A DNA stretch of 64,000 bases, from positions 1 through 64,000 of the forward strand of contig JANEYF010004796.1 in NCBI GenBank assembly GCA_029963845.1. Reading direction: 5' to 3'. This DNA is from Rhamnusium bicolor. Lineage: Eukaryota; Arthropoda; Insecta; Coleoptera; Cerambycidae. This document shows, piece by piece, positions 35,391 to 48,942 of this stretch (positions within the stretch are counted from its first letter, which is position 1; every line of letters begins with the position of its first letter). The notes beneath the pieces were generated by a model. It made no database searches, was not told the DNA's origin, and saw nothing but the letters and a program-made list of their open reading frames with translations. The translations under genes and the position numbers were made by a program.

Positions 35391-35649
35391 CCCAGAGTGT
35401 ACCCATTAATTCATACTGTTTTTTACTGTAATGTAATTAAACCCGCGTTAACTTCCTTCTCTGTTCTTCTATATTCTCCTGGGTCCGGGAATCCCACGCA
35501 GGTTACTATAGTTGCCCGCGTGTGCGATGCTTGGTGGACGCTCTCATACAGAGCCATCCAAGTGGAAGCCGCAAATGTGCGACTGGCTCCTGTCAGTGGT
35601 TTTCCTTTAGTATCTTTTTTGAGTTTTGTCCACCATTTTAACTCAGTAC

Positions 35650-35694
35650 ACTGTACTGATGAAGACCAATTAGTCAAAAACACGTGTCCATGAT
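35650..35694 (+). ncRNA. Hammerhead-like motif, degraded copy
   Basis: CTGATGA at 35656 is followed by the GACCAATTAGTC hairpin, AAAAAC instead of AGAAAC, and CACGTGTC. The sequence before CTGATGA (CTGTA) no longer pairs with that after GTC (CATGA), so stem I is lost. It is predicted inactive. Confidence 0.5.
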
Positions 35695-36006
35695 TTGAAT
35701 TCTTCTGCCATTTGCAATTTTTACATTTTCCACCTTACATTTTTATTATGCGGGCGTGTACTCATTAATTCATATTGTTTTTTACTGTAATGTAATGAAA
35801 CCCCGCGTTAACTTCCTTCTCCTGGGTCCGAAATCCCACGCAGGCTGCGCTATAGTTGCCTGCGTATGCGATGCTTGGTCGACGCTCTCATACAGAGCCA
35901 TCCAAGGCCATCCAAGTGGAAGCCACAAAGGTGTGACTGGCTCCCTGTCAGTGGTTTTCCTTTATTGTCTTTTTTTGAGTATTCTCCACCATTTTAACTC
36001 AGCTAC

Positions 36007-36051
36007 ACCGTGCTGATGAAGACCAATTAGTCAGAAACACGTGTCCACGGT
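36007..36051 (+). ncRNA. Hammerhead ribozyme-like motif
   Basis: The order is ACCGTG, CTGATGA, A, GAC-CAATTA-GTC (stem II), A, GAAA, CACGTGTC, CACGGT. ACCGTG pairs fully with the terminal CACGGT (stem I, 6 bp). CUGAUGA and GAAA are the two invariant boxes. Cleavage would follow GTC, after 36045. The stem III segment is a palindrome (ACACGTGT) with no room for a loop, as in short-stem-III hammerheads that act as dimers. An A·A at the base of stem II is non-canonical and may weaken it. Confidence 0.6.
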
Positions 36052-36144
36052 TTGCATCCTTCTGTCATTTGCAATTTTTGCATTTTTCACCTTGCATTTT
36101 GTTTTTATGCGGACGTGTACCCATTAATTCATATTGTTCTTTAC

Positions 36145-36358
<214 letters not shown>

Positions 36359-36810
36359 AAGTAATGTTTAAATATGTATATAAAAATATATACATAAATA
36401 GTGGGGATGCAGTTATTAGGTGGCTAAATTCAATTAAAAATCTCTGTTTTTTATCAAGCTTTCGGAAAAATTTTATTCCTTTCTCAAGATATCTAAAAGT
36501 ATAGTACATCATAATATTAAAAAATTGTTATTAATTATTATAATACTTACAAACGTGATTAAAAAGATGAAAATGAAAACATGGCATACAAATTGTTATA
36601 AATAAAATGTGTAAAGATCAAGAAAAAAGTAAAAAAGTAAAATATGTCAATTTAGACAATTTCAAATATATAAAAGTAGTAACAAAACTGTTACCAAGGA
36701 AGTTAACAATTTTTCATAAAAATATATCAAGGCAACCATAAACAACTAGTAAAATTTTGAAAATAAATTAAAATTATGATCGTCTTTTTAAATCATTATT
36801 AAGAAAGGAA
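36359..36810. other. No gene; hairpin near 36460
   Basis: At 36452-36490 a short hairpin (GGAA...TTCC, read on the minus strand) is followed by CGAAAGC, another hammerhead-like arrangement but without CTGATGA. Nothing else is recognised. Confidence 0.4.
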
Positions 36811-36828
36811 TAATAAATAAATAAATAA

Positions 36829-38651
<1,823 letters not shown>

Positions 38652-38999
38652 GTTTTATCTAAATATGAAATCAATTTTTAACAGCAATGACCAAAACCTT
38701 AAACTAAACTTATCTAAATAAGAATTCTGTGCTCGAGACTTTATTTAACTATGATTTTGCAAAATAATGTATTTAAATACGACCTAATCAAGATTTTTGG
38801 TTATTCGGTTGTTGAATAGTAATCCTCCTGTCTCCTTGTTCAATAGTTTCTGTGTTTTTCTGGTTCCTGACTTACTGACAGCTTGTGAAATTTCCAATGG
38901 ATTACTTGTTATCTTCAAAAACTATTGAACTTATTTATTGCTTCCAATATATTTTGTAATGTGTTAATTTTGAAGTTTATTGTTTATGAGTTTCCATAA

Positions 39000-39345
39000 A
39001 AATTTTCGAAGGTAAGTTCCACAAACCATTTTGGAGGACCAACAGGACCTGCAGGCAAATCCAAGATTTTGTGACGGGGCCGAACAAATCGAGATCGGCC
39101 TGGTTGCTGGGACGGAGTCGGAAAACTCTGAATCTTTTAATCGGTATTCTGACAGATCACTGCAGACTTAGGAGGCATCTATCATTGATAGATATTGAGG
39201 AAGACTCTACATGTCCAAGATGCAGGAGTGATGAAGAAACACCTTACCACTTCCTGGGACAATGTGAAGCGTTTGGGCGCCTGAGATACAATATCTTCGG
39301 TTCTGAGGCGCTTCTAAGGGAGGAGATGAGCTCCCTTTAAGGATT
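39000..39345 (+). pseudogene. Non-LTR C-terminal Cys-rich end (Jockey/I type)
   Basis: Reads CRQIQDFVTGPNKSRSAWLL, GRSRKTLNLLIGILTDHCRL, then STCPRCRSDEETPYHFLGQC and EAFGRLRYNIFGSEAL. The LxGxLTGHCxLxxHL block and the CPxC...ETxxHFLxxC knuckle form the end of I/Jockey-type ORF2 proteins, after the RNase H domain. Only this tail survives. Confidence 0.75.
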
Positions 39346-40660
39346 TACTAAGCAATTACTAGAGTAGAATCTGTTGGACGTGTTGTACGTGGTCCTGCCA
39401 AATTTAAACGATTATAAACCAGAGGACTGGGTCTGCTGTGATTAGTACCAGGTACGTGAACTTGTTTCTTCTTTTCTGTAATTTGAGACAATTCACTTAT
39501 CTGGGTACACAGGGGATTCACTCCATCAGCTGGTATCCCTTGGAACGTAAGCTGGTATCACGAATACCAGTTGTTTAAATTAAGAAACAAGTTTGGTTTT
39601 ATGTTTTGCACCGATTAGTAGTTGTTATAATTGTGTCGTGCTGCAGTAAACTTTTACTGAGCTTTAGAGCTACATACTCGTACTACAACCTATGCAATTT
39701 TTTTCTCTATTGAATATACTGTGTGTTCCTAGTAGTAAAATTAGTTTAAAGTAGTTTTTACCTTTGGCAAATTATTCAAGTTTTTGTTTTTCTGTATGCA
39801 ACTCGGTTGCAGGTTCTACTTTTGCTTACTAAGTAATTATCGAAGGCTGAAGTTTTCCAGCTTTTAAGTAGCCTAGCATTCAGCTTACAGCTTATTTACC
39901 TTGATTACCAGTTACAACTAGTTTTCGTAAAGTTCAATTTCTATATTAGTCATGTGATTTTTCCCTTGTTTATTTTTTAATAGTTACATACTTAATTTTT
40001 TTTATCTAAGTGACTAGATTCTTTTTGGTGAATTTTACGACAATTTTGGAAATTCAGTTTCAATATTAATTTTTAATAACAATTTGTTTTTGTTGGCTAG
40101 TTTAGTTAATCAAATTATTAATCTTGAGTGATTAACTTAAAGAAATTAGGCTTTTTTTTGAGAGTATTAAATTCTACTATTTATATTTGTTTTGTGGGCC
40201 TAATTTAAATTAACCTCTGTAATTTTTAGAAACCTTTAATTTTTTCATCGCTTTGCAATAGCTTCACTATTGTAGTAAATCATTAACAGTTTTTATATTT
40301 TTTACTCGAAACTTTTCACATTTTGCAAAGATCTTAAAATTGTACATTATTTCACTTGTTAATTGAATTTGTAAATTCCCGACACTGGTCTCACATTTTT
40401 TCCCCTTTTTTATGTAAATACACTAGACCAATCATCTGTACTGAAGATCAAGGGATACGCTGCAGTTTGTTGGGACTAGATATACCTGACGGTCTCCGAA
40501 AATATTGTTGGGACTCTATATGCCTGGTGGTTCCTGGAAATAAATAAGAATTAGGAGAGTGTAACATCGTTTGGGTCTGAGAAACCTTCAAGAAGACCTC
40601 TAACCTAGAGGCGGAACCTCATTTCCTCGAGTACTCGAAGGTCCATCTTGCCAGGATAGC
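39346..40660 (+). other. LTR-like stretch, unassigned
   Basis: It contains ccccttttttatgtaaatac (40388), close to a word in the solo LTR at 20412, and leads without a break into the right inverted arm. It may be the 5' part of a long LTR of a related family. No ends could be fixed. Confidence 0.35.
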
Positions 40661-41705
40661 ATTGAAGGGACATCGCCCAGCTCTAGCTCCCTCCAATCAC
40701 GTAAGCCCTTGTTGTTTTTGTGTAGTCATCGTGGTCAGAAGATAAATAATTGTAAACTAGTGCTCATTTTTTCCCACTCTTAAATTGTTAAGCTTTGCAA
40801 AATATTTCTGTGTAGATTACATTTTTTTTTTTTGTAAAATAAATAATCATTTTAATATTGTAAATCGTAAAGTTTGAATTAATTACAGTTGTTGAATTTT
40901 AAGTGTTTGTTTAATTCTTTGGCTCCTGTACAGTATATACAAGAATATTGATTTTTCCCTATCTATTTAGCTTTAGCATACTTTTTCTTGAGTTCACTTT
41001 TGATGTTTTTTATATAAAAATATCTGGCGCCCCCAGTAAATTGTTGGTGACATCCTAACTCTCAATATCAGATTTCCACCTACGAAGTCACGATCCGCTC
41101 TCCTGAGCTGCTGGAGCTACATATAATCGATATTTTTTACAAGGCCAATATTTGTGGGTGTCGTTATAGTTTAATTTTATATTTTATTGTTATATCATGT
41201 GCTTTGTTTTTTAGACTCATAGCAATTTGGTGACGGTTTGCCGAACACTTTGTATTGACTAAAATTACTAATTTTTCAAAAACTCTCTTAATTTGGAAGT
41301 AAAAAAGACAGGTGATCTCGGTTATGCCATCCGCTTTTCAAAAATCGAGTCCCGAACATCTACTTCGGGTTATTTTCAACCCCGAATCCCATCAAATTTC
41401 GTCCACACTGTACAATTTTATATGTAATTTTTAAATGTGTTCTAAAATAATAAAGATTTTGTCGGATTATGTTAAGGGTATTATATTATGTTAGCTAAAG
41501 ATTCTTCTTAATGCTATATTTCAAACAAAAATGTTACTCTCGAGGATTGGTAAGTCATAAATAAATAAATGACTTAATTAAAATACCATAACTGGCTAGG
41601 CTAGGTGTTCTAAAACAAGCAAAAAAATTTCAATTTCAATAATGTGTTATGTATAGTAATGTAACCTATAAATTACAAATTTGCATCTATAATTCAATTT
41701 AGTTT
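40661..41705 (+). repeat. ~1-kb inverted arm, right; LTR/leader-like
   Basis: Inverse of the left arm. TGGCGCCC at 41025 followed by TTGGTGACATCC resembles an LTR retrotransposon primer-binding/leader region. The same order of words (TGGCGCCCAG...TGGTGA...TCACGACC...CTGAGCT) occurs in the solo LTR at 20972-21050, so the two repeats are related families. Confidence 0.7.
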
Positions 41706-42414
41706 CAATAAAAATTTATCCTATATACTTGGATTATCCTTTGTGATCATTTTAATCAAATTTGCTAATTATTAATAATTATTGACATACATACATGTTG
41801 CTCTAATTATATATTAATATTCACAATTCGTACTTCGCATATGTTTTACTAGAATGTTTTGAGGTCGTCTATTTAATTTCATTAGTGCAATGCTGTTTTC
41901 ATTAGCGTAGGCGAAAAGTTTTATAGTAAAATGATGAATTGATCCTGTCAAAAATAGGGTAGTATTTTTCCCCTTTTTTTCACGTCTTTAAAAAAGTGAA
42001 ATGTGAAAATTATAAAAGACAAAAATTCAATAAACTTAGTTAATTAAAAATATACTGAAATCGATACCAAAATATTGTAAACTCAAAAATAAACTGCATT
42101 TTTCAATTACGTCTTGAAAACAAAATAATTGTTGATAAACTTGCTATGTCGTAATGTATTACTTCCTCACCCCTCAAAGTGAAGGTGTGTATTCGTGAAA
42201 AAAATTTTGAAAATTTTAATTGCATTTCTGGACGAATCTCGACGATTTATGATACACAAAATTTCAGAAAAAAAAATTTCTGTCAGTGTGTCTGTCTGTC
42301 TGGTTCGCGATAGCAGCTACAGTTTTTGAGATAAAGCTTTCAAATTTGGTACACACATTCTAGAGGTCAAGGAAGATATTAAGTTCGTTGATGAGGAAAA
42401 TCGGTTCTTAAAGT
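41706..42414. other. No recognisable gene
   Basis: AT-rich. A (TGTC)n-rich word near 42285 leads into the minisatellite. Confidence 0.5.
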
Positions 42415-42830
42415 TTGAAATGTCAAAAAAAATATTAGTGACATTTTTGAAACGTCAATATGAAATGTCAAAATTCTTTTTGACATTTCAGATTTAAAAA
42501 TAATAGTGACATTCCACCAATGTGACTTTTTTGACACGTCAATTTGAAATGTCAAAAAAATATTAGTGACTTTCGACCAATGTGACTTTTTGAAACGTCA
42601 AAAATTACTTTCTCAAGAAAAATATTAGTGACATTCCACCTATGTGACTTTTTGAAACGTCAAAAATTACTTTTATTACAACCTCCACCACACATCGAGT
42701 TTTTTTGAAACGTCAAAATATGACTATTTTGAAACGTCAAAAAATGTGACTTTTTTAAACTTCAAAAATTACTTTTATTAAAAACTCCACCACACGTCGA
42801 GTTTTACTATGGTGAGGAAGTTCTGATCCC
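42415..42830. repeat. Imperfect tandem repeats (gacttttttgaaacgtcaa type)
   Basis: The words GTGACTTTTTGAAACGTCAA and aatgtcaaaaaaatattag recur about every 70-80 bases. A CTCCACCACACRTCGAG word appears twice, 105 bases apart (near 42686 and 42786). No coding capacity. Confidence 0.7.
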
Positions 42831-43219
42831 CAAATAATTGGCAACGGTTTTATTCTATGTTTAGGCCCTCATCTGATTCGCTTTCAAGCTGTCACATAAT
42901 TTGGGCTTTAAGCACTGCGTTTTAAGCGTAATGTGGTTTAAACAAATATGTTCACATGGAACACTTCAAATTTATGTTCTGTCGTTCTGTGAACATAACC
43001 TTTACTTTGTGATGTTTTCATTTTCAGTTACTACATTATTATTTTGAGATTTATGCATATGGCACTATTTTATATTAATTAACATATTAATATTCACTGT
43101 CTACAGCTGTGAATCAATTTTATTTTTTTTTTTGCGAATAAACTAAGAACATGGGACATGGACCAAGGTCAGGCCAGAATTAAAAAACAATTTGATAAGT
43201 TGTTGAATTATTTTATTTA
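42831..43219. other. No recognisable gene
   Basis: May contain the left end of the Harbinger element that follows; no terminal repeat was identified. Confidence 0.45.
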
Positions 43220-43279
43220 TATCATGATATCATGATTGACATTACTATTCTTATATTTTTTACTATTACAGCTCTATTT

Positions 43280-44440
43280 TTGTTTGGTACTATATCTGAT
43301 GTGAAAAGTTCCTCAGAATCATCAGATAATATGAAGAACCAAAAGGCAAAATTGCAAAAGTTGGAAAATATGTTGAAGCAACCTATGATGCCAAGCAGTT
43401 TCAATTTCATTTTAGAATGAACAGAGATACCCTGTACGTGTACATGTTGGTAGGTTAGTATATACCTAACTATGCATATTTCTCTATTCAACATTTGTCT
43501 TTTTTTGTTCTTCCTGTTATTTTTTGTTTTACTTGTTCACGTATATTTGCAGCTGCTTTTCTTGTTTTTTCCTATTACCTGTGCCATAAACATAAGTAGA
43601 TATGTATTAAAAAGATTTATTATTATACAGTGTTTAAGTTTATAAATTATATGGCAAAAATTACATAATAATGTATTTTTAGGCTGGTTTAAGGAATCTA
43701 GATTCTCTGCAAAACATGACTGTGGTGAACCACTGATAACATGTGAAAAATCAATTATGCTGTCAATAACAAAACATTCAGGTAAATATGTGACCGATTT
43801 GGAGTTCTGCACATCGTGTGCTTATTCGAGTCTTAAATTTTTTATTAAGTTTAAAGCAAGAATACATAACGTGGCGAAGTAATGATAGAAAAATAGTTAT
43901 TTCGCAGAACCTCAAGAATGAACAGAATATTAACAATATCATTGGAGCTATTGATGGAAGTCATATCAAGATTAATAGGCCTCTTGAACATGAAGAAACT
44001 TATGTCAATAGGAAGCAGTACCATAGCTTGATAATTCAGTCTGTTCAGATCACAGATAATTATTTACTGATGTTTGTTATGGTGAACCTGGCTCACTACA
44101 TGATGCATGTGTTCTAAGAAGATAAAGTCTTTATAGAAGAACACAAATACCTATTTATTTTGGTGAATATTTTTTAATAGGAGACTCAGCATATCCAACT
44201 CTCAACTGGCTTGTAACACCATTCAAAGATAATGGAAATTTAACTGAAAATGAAAGGTTGTTTAACTACAGATTGTCATCAACGAGAATGATAATAGAAC
44301 AAGCTTTTGGCTTATTAAAAGGTCGATTTAGAAGGCTGAATCATATAGCGAACTTCGATATTCAGACATGTGTGAAGATAAAGATGTCTTATGTTAAGTT
44401 CCATTCTGATTTTTCTGTAGTGATATGTAGTTGGTATTTA
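43280..44440 (+). pseudogene. HARBI1-like transposase (DDE_Tnp_4), broken
   Basis: Pieces in order: YVEATYDAKQFQFHFRMNRD (43369 on); CGEPLITCEKSIMLSITKHS (near 43722, helix-turn-helix region); LSLKQEYITWRSNDRKIVIS; NIIGAIDGSHIKINRP (first catalytic Asp); GEPGSLHDACVLR by frame change (second Asp); GDSAYPTLNWLVTPF; and STRMIIEQAFGLLKGRFRRL (catalytic Glu). These are the standard nuclease blocks of PIF/Harbinger. At least four frame changes are present. 43440-43690 is a non-coding gap that could be an intron or insertion. Confidence 0.8.
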
Positions 44441-44579
44441 ACAAATTTTAGACAAATGTTTATGAAATGGTTACATTAAATAAAGAGAAAGAAAGAAATG
44501 TTTTTCACAAATTTATTTTACATAAATATAGAATACAACCCCTAAATGAGTTAAATATAAGAAACGAAACAACACTATT

Positions 44580-44771
44580 CTGCCGTCCTAACCCAAAAAG
44601 TCGTATGTCAGGTTTTGCTGGAGTTGCTTTTTTTGTACTCTAGAATAGGTGGGGATATTTTCTGCATATTTCTATGGAAATATACAGAAAATAGCTCCAC
44701 CTATTCTAGGGTACAAAAAAAAAGCAACTCGATCAAAACTAGAGATATGTCTTTTTAGCTTAGGACGGCAG
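44580..44771. mobile_element. 192-bp hairpin MITE
   Basis: The ends CTGCCGTCCTAA and TTAGGACGGCAG are exact inverses and the arms pair through most of the element (GAATAGGTGG...CCACCTATTC). TATT flanks it on both sides (44576-44579, 44772-44775). It lies between the two Harbinger genes and inserted after them. Confidence 0.75.
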
Positions 44772-44934
44772 TATTGACCTAAAAATGAAAACAATATAGT
44801 ATTCAGTCAAAATCATCAATAAGGAACATAACTAATTATGTTCCCCGTAAAATAAGTCATTTATTAATAAAAAATAAAACATAATTTTTCAATATATTTT
44901 TCCAGTAGTTTCAACTTTTCTCTTCAAGATTTAC

Positions 44935-45475
44935 TTACCTCTGTTCTATTTCCATTCTTTCTTCATGTCTTTTATGTTTTGCTTGTTCACGTATATTTAC
45001 AGCTGTTTTTCGTTTTCTTCTGTTAGTTCCTCTATTTTTGTCAGGATTTTCTTCTCGCAAGTCTGTGTTTTCTTCAATTTCTCTATTACTATGTGTTAGG
45101 TCACACTGAACAACTGAGGTGTCTGAAGTATCTTCATATGATTCGATAGTATAGCCAGAAAAATGAGAAGGCTTATCGTCTAATAATTCAACTAATTGAT
45201 TAAATAACATAAATCTGGTTGCTCCTTGACCTGACAAAAGAAACACTCTTTTGTCATTTGTAGTTTTATAGCTTCTTAATAGACTTCTCCATTTATTGTT
45301 ACATACCGTCTCAGAGTAAATAAATTGCCTGCTCAAAAGTTCATTGCATATATTCGAAAATACATATTTTTTTCTTTTTTGGATGGTTTAGTTCATCATA
45401 ATGGGTAGTCATTGATGCTATTAAGGCCAATACAGCATCATATGACCAAAATTCATTAGGTGGTAGAGACGATGA
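44935..45475 (-). pseudogene. Harbinger Myb/SANT-like DNA-binding protein
   Basis: On the minus strand: NEFWSYDAVLALIASM, then after a frameshift in an A-run near 45375 VFSNICNELLSRQFIYSETV, CNNKWRSLLRSYKTTNDK. The W...CxxKWRxLLRxYK spacing is the trihelix/SANT-type domain of Harbinger accessory proteins. A basic tail follows (GTNRRKRKTAVNIREQ). The protein assists nuclear import and end recognition by the transposase. A single frameshift is seen in the retained part. Confidence 0.7.
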
Positions 45476-45478
45476 TTA

Positions 45479-45930
45479 CAAATCTGTAAGAACAATGAAC
45501 ATGTATTTAGTCTATGAAAAATGGATCGAAAATGTTAATTAATATTTTAAGTGATTTATTAGAATAACCTAATCATTTGCGGAACTGCTTCAGCCATAAT
45601 TACATTAGTGACTATCTCTACCCTATAACAAAGTAGGAATATAGAAAAATTTCCAGGTTGGGGATGCCAGTGTATTATCAATGTTCTCAGAACTGCAATA
45701 AGGGTGGTATGTGCTAGCACATACAGTTTTTGCAAGAAGTACCTGCTTTTGCTCTTCTACCAATAATTTAAAAGCCAACAACCTATGATTTTTCTCTATC
45801 TCCTTTTGAAGGTATTTATTGGCAATCTACAAATGAATATTGGTGTTATAAATTATTTTATCGATTTCAATTAAATTTGATGTTATTACCTTGCTTCATT
45901 AAGAAACGATGTAAACAGAAATATTACCTA
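45479..45930. other. No recognisable gene
   Basis: Could hold the right end of the Harbinger element; nothing diagnostic seen. Confidence 0.45.
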
Positions 45931-45934
45931 AGTG

Positions 45935-47841
45935 TGCAACACCCCCCGTCCAATTGTTGGCATAACACAATAAGCTGGGGGTTGTACTTATGAACCGCTA
46001 GCTCAGTGAGCAGGTCGTGAATAAGGGCTTAGATTGATTTGAGTTATCACCAAAATCTAGGCTGGGCGCCAAGACTTTTGCAAGTACCAAATAATTAAAA
46101 TTTTATTTTAAAAGGTAAAGATAACGTTAAAACTTGAATTCGGTTGGGAAGGAATTTGAATAAAAAGATATTATTTAATAAAAAAAATATAATAAAGACT
46201 GGTATACGAGATGTACAATATATACAAGATATTAAAATTTACTTGTGGTTGAAGACCAAAAAACTAACCAAAAAAAGAAAAAAATTGATATTGAACGAGG
46301 AAAAAAAAATGAAAAATGAAATGCCTGATCTCTCACAAATTTCTTCTGACCAAATATAAATGTTTACTGGGGACGAAGATCTTACGTATTTCCAATGGGT
46401 TAGTCCAGCGAAGAATCCACCAACGGCTAAGCTCTTAATGGGTTCGGTGTTAATTTGACTCACCACTGTCAGTACTGCAGTTACCCTTGACTTCAAATAA
46501 CTTAAGTATTAATAAAAATACTAGTCCAACAAATAAACTAGGTGTAGCCACGATAATCAACCAGTGAAATAGGTATTCACTAAATGTTAAGATATTTTTT
46601 TACTAAAAGAAGTTAATCTTCAAAAAAAATAGAATTTAGAATGTCTGTATACAGACAGACAACTAGACAGATAACGTAAATAAATATTTGCTAAATATAA
46701 AACAATAGATAGTTTTCAACTTAGAGGTAACGTTAAATTAAATCATTTATTAGTTCCTCGGAGAGAGGTTCTAATGAATTGCAGATAAAGTTAAATAAAG
46801 ATATATACTTGACTATATGTTTACTTTAGATAATTAAAAGTTAATCAAGTGCCAGATAACTAGGCAGGTATCTTTGCCAGAGAACTAGGCAAAGTTCTAC
46901 TAGAGCAACGTTCCTGAATAAATACTAAGTAAACGTTCAAATAAGCATACGATATTTTAAATTTAGAAAAACCTTACGTTTCTGAGATCTAGTTGATAAA
47001 TATATGCACTGGTATAAAATAATCCACCACAAAACAAATGCACCAAATTAGATAATTTTCACAATTTTCACAGGTTATAAACAAATAGGTTTGGTCCAAC
47101 CAGGTGTACCAATCTCCAAATGTCACCAGTCACCTCTGTTCAGAGAGCGCTACCAACGTAACTAAGTGACCTAAAACATCAACAGACAAAGACAGAACAC
47201 AACTAACTAAGATACAAAATGGCGACATCCGTTGCCGAGTAAATCTAAAATTTACAATAACCGAAAGTTAGTTTAAATTAACACACGAAATTATTACAAT
47301 ATCAAAGTGATATTAGATAAATTGCCAGCAAGGCACGATAAATTGATACTAATCAATATTAATGATAGCTGTTCCAAAGAACAACCAAGGTGAACTGATC
47401 ACCGAAAAAGCAAATTGGCCCAAGGCGTAAATTAAGATAATTACGGTACAATATTATTATGAAAATTACCTCAAAGGTACTTTAAATCAATATAGCAACT
47501 TTTTAAATAATGATTAGCATAAAATCACAAGATAATACCAGAAAACATATAAATTTTACCAGACCGCAGAATTATAGATGGTTTCCATCTGAACGCTGCA
47601 CTAGTAAGAAGAAGGAAGCTTCGTTCTGTTCTCCCACCTAAATTCGGTTATAGTTTGGAAAGAGACAGACATTTGAGAGTAGAGTATGAGCAATAAAGAT
47701 AGATAGATATTTAGTGCAAAAATCTGCAAAAACCAACTGTTCCAGTAGAAATCAGTGGCGCCATCTGGACTAGACTAGCAGAAACTTAATTCATCGTGGA
47801 ACACAACAACCTGGAATGAAATAGCTTGCAATTTCGTTACA
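45935..47841 (-). mobile_element. Solo LTR, copy 2 (inverted)
   Basis: Same family as 18879-21108 on the opposite strand. Read on the minus strand it starts TGTAACGAAATT and ends GGGTGTTGCA, with AGTG duplicated on both sides (45931-45934, 47842-47845). It is about 320 bp shorter, mainly because the part corresponding to about 20215-20520 is missing. The independent flanking duplications show two separate insertions, not one inverted duplication. Confidence 0.75.
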
Positions 47842-47845
47842 AGTG

Positions 47846-48787
47846 TTGATTATTTCGTTTATTCGTGAACTATAAAATTATCAGATAATCATCATAGATA
47901 ATAAATATATATAATCACTTTCGCTGTATATAAAATTTACCTCCTTCAATAATTCTGTTGTAATCATCTATAGGAATAATACATTTATATATTGCAACAT
48001 TTTCATCCTGCAAATTAATTTGCTGGCAATTAATCATTTTTCTTTGTAGTGACTATAATATGACAATGACAACCTAACCTCAAAAGTTGTAATTGAGCTT
48101 AATGCCTACAAAATTAGGTAAATGCTTCAGGGAAAAGAGGAAAGCACATCACGCGTGCCAAACACAGACAAATTAAAAGGACTGGAACACGCGTTTCAAG
48201 CTTTTGCGCACGCAATTGCTCGTTTTCGTGCAGAAAACGGTCGGCTGGAAAGCGGCTCAGAAAGTCAAGTAATGGAGGGGACATAATCCGGATAAACACG
48301 TTTCACATTCAGAGATCCATCAGAGAGACTTAAAAATTGAACAAAAGCTGAATTACGATTTACGGAATGAACGACGAATTACAGATTAACCAACAAAGAT
48401 AAAGCAAGAAAGTTGTATTACGGATGGAGATAATTTTAACAAGAGGAAGAAAATAGTCTTTAGGAAGTCGAGAAAAAGGAAGATCACGTACAACAACGTT
48501 CGGTCATAGTGACGTAACCTTTTGGTCATAACTTAGGATGTCGCTGTACTAAAACGAATGACGTAATAGACATCTAATACTCTAATATGACAAAACGTCA
48601 CAGTCACAAGATGTAACTAGGATGACGCATTAATTAGTAATTAAATAAAACTACTAGACTTCTTTGGCTTGCTAAAAAATCCTTTAGAGAGTTCTATAAA
48701 TGTCAGAATCTACAACTTGTGTTCTATACACTGTATTGATTCTGCGGTTGGCTCCTTGTGAAACATTATTAAATATTTTAAATATAT
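47846..48787. other. No recognisable gene
   Basis: A 61-codon minus-strand frame at 48114-48299 has no recognised motif. Confidence 0.45.
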
Positions 48788-48942
48788 GAAGGAAATTTGC
48801 TTTTTTAGTGTTTCAAAATTATATTTTCATACATGTGTTTCGGCTTTTAGGCCCTTTTCAAGAGTACTCTTGAAAAGGGCCTAAAACCAAAACACGTAGA
48901 GTGAAAATATAATTTTGAAACATTTAAAAACAAATTTTCTTT
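48788..48942. repeat. 155-bp inverted-repeat hairpin
   Basis: Two arms meet at TTTTCAAGAGTACTCTTGAA with almost no loop and pair out to about 48788 and 48942. Each arm has the form CTTGAAAAGGGCCTAAAA...AAACAC. The left arm, read on the minus strand, keeps GGC-CTAAAA-GCC followed by GAAACACATG. Confidence 0.75.

Larger units (their letters stand above)
43220..45478 (+). mobile_element. PIF/Harbinger element, two genes
   Basis: A HARBI1-like transposase reads on the plus strand and a Myb/SANT-type DNA-binding protein reads convergently on the minus strand. This pair defines PIF/Harbinger transposons. Terminal repeats and the 3-bp target duplication were not found. Both genes are broken, and a separate hairpin MITE sits between their 3' ends. 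Confidence 0.75.

Noticed and set aside
48114..48299. 61-codon minus frame as a small host gene
   Set aside because: No motif, no splice or promoter evidence; the length is within chance.
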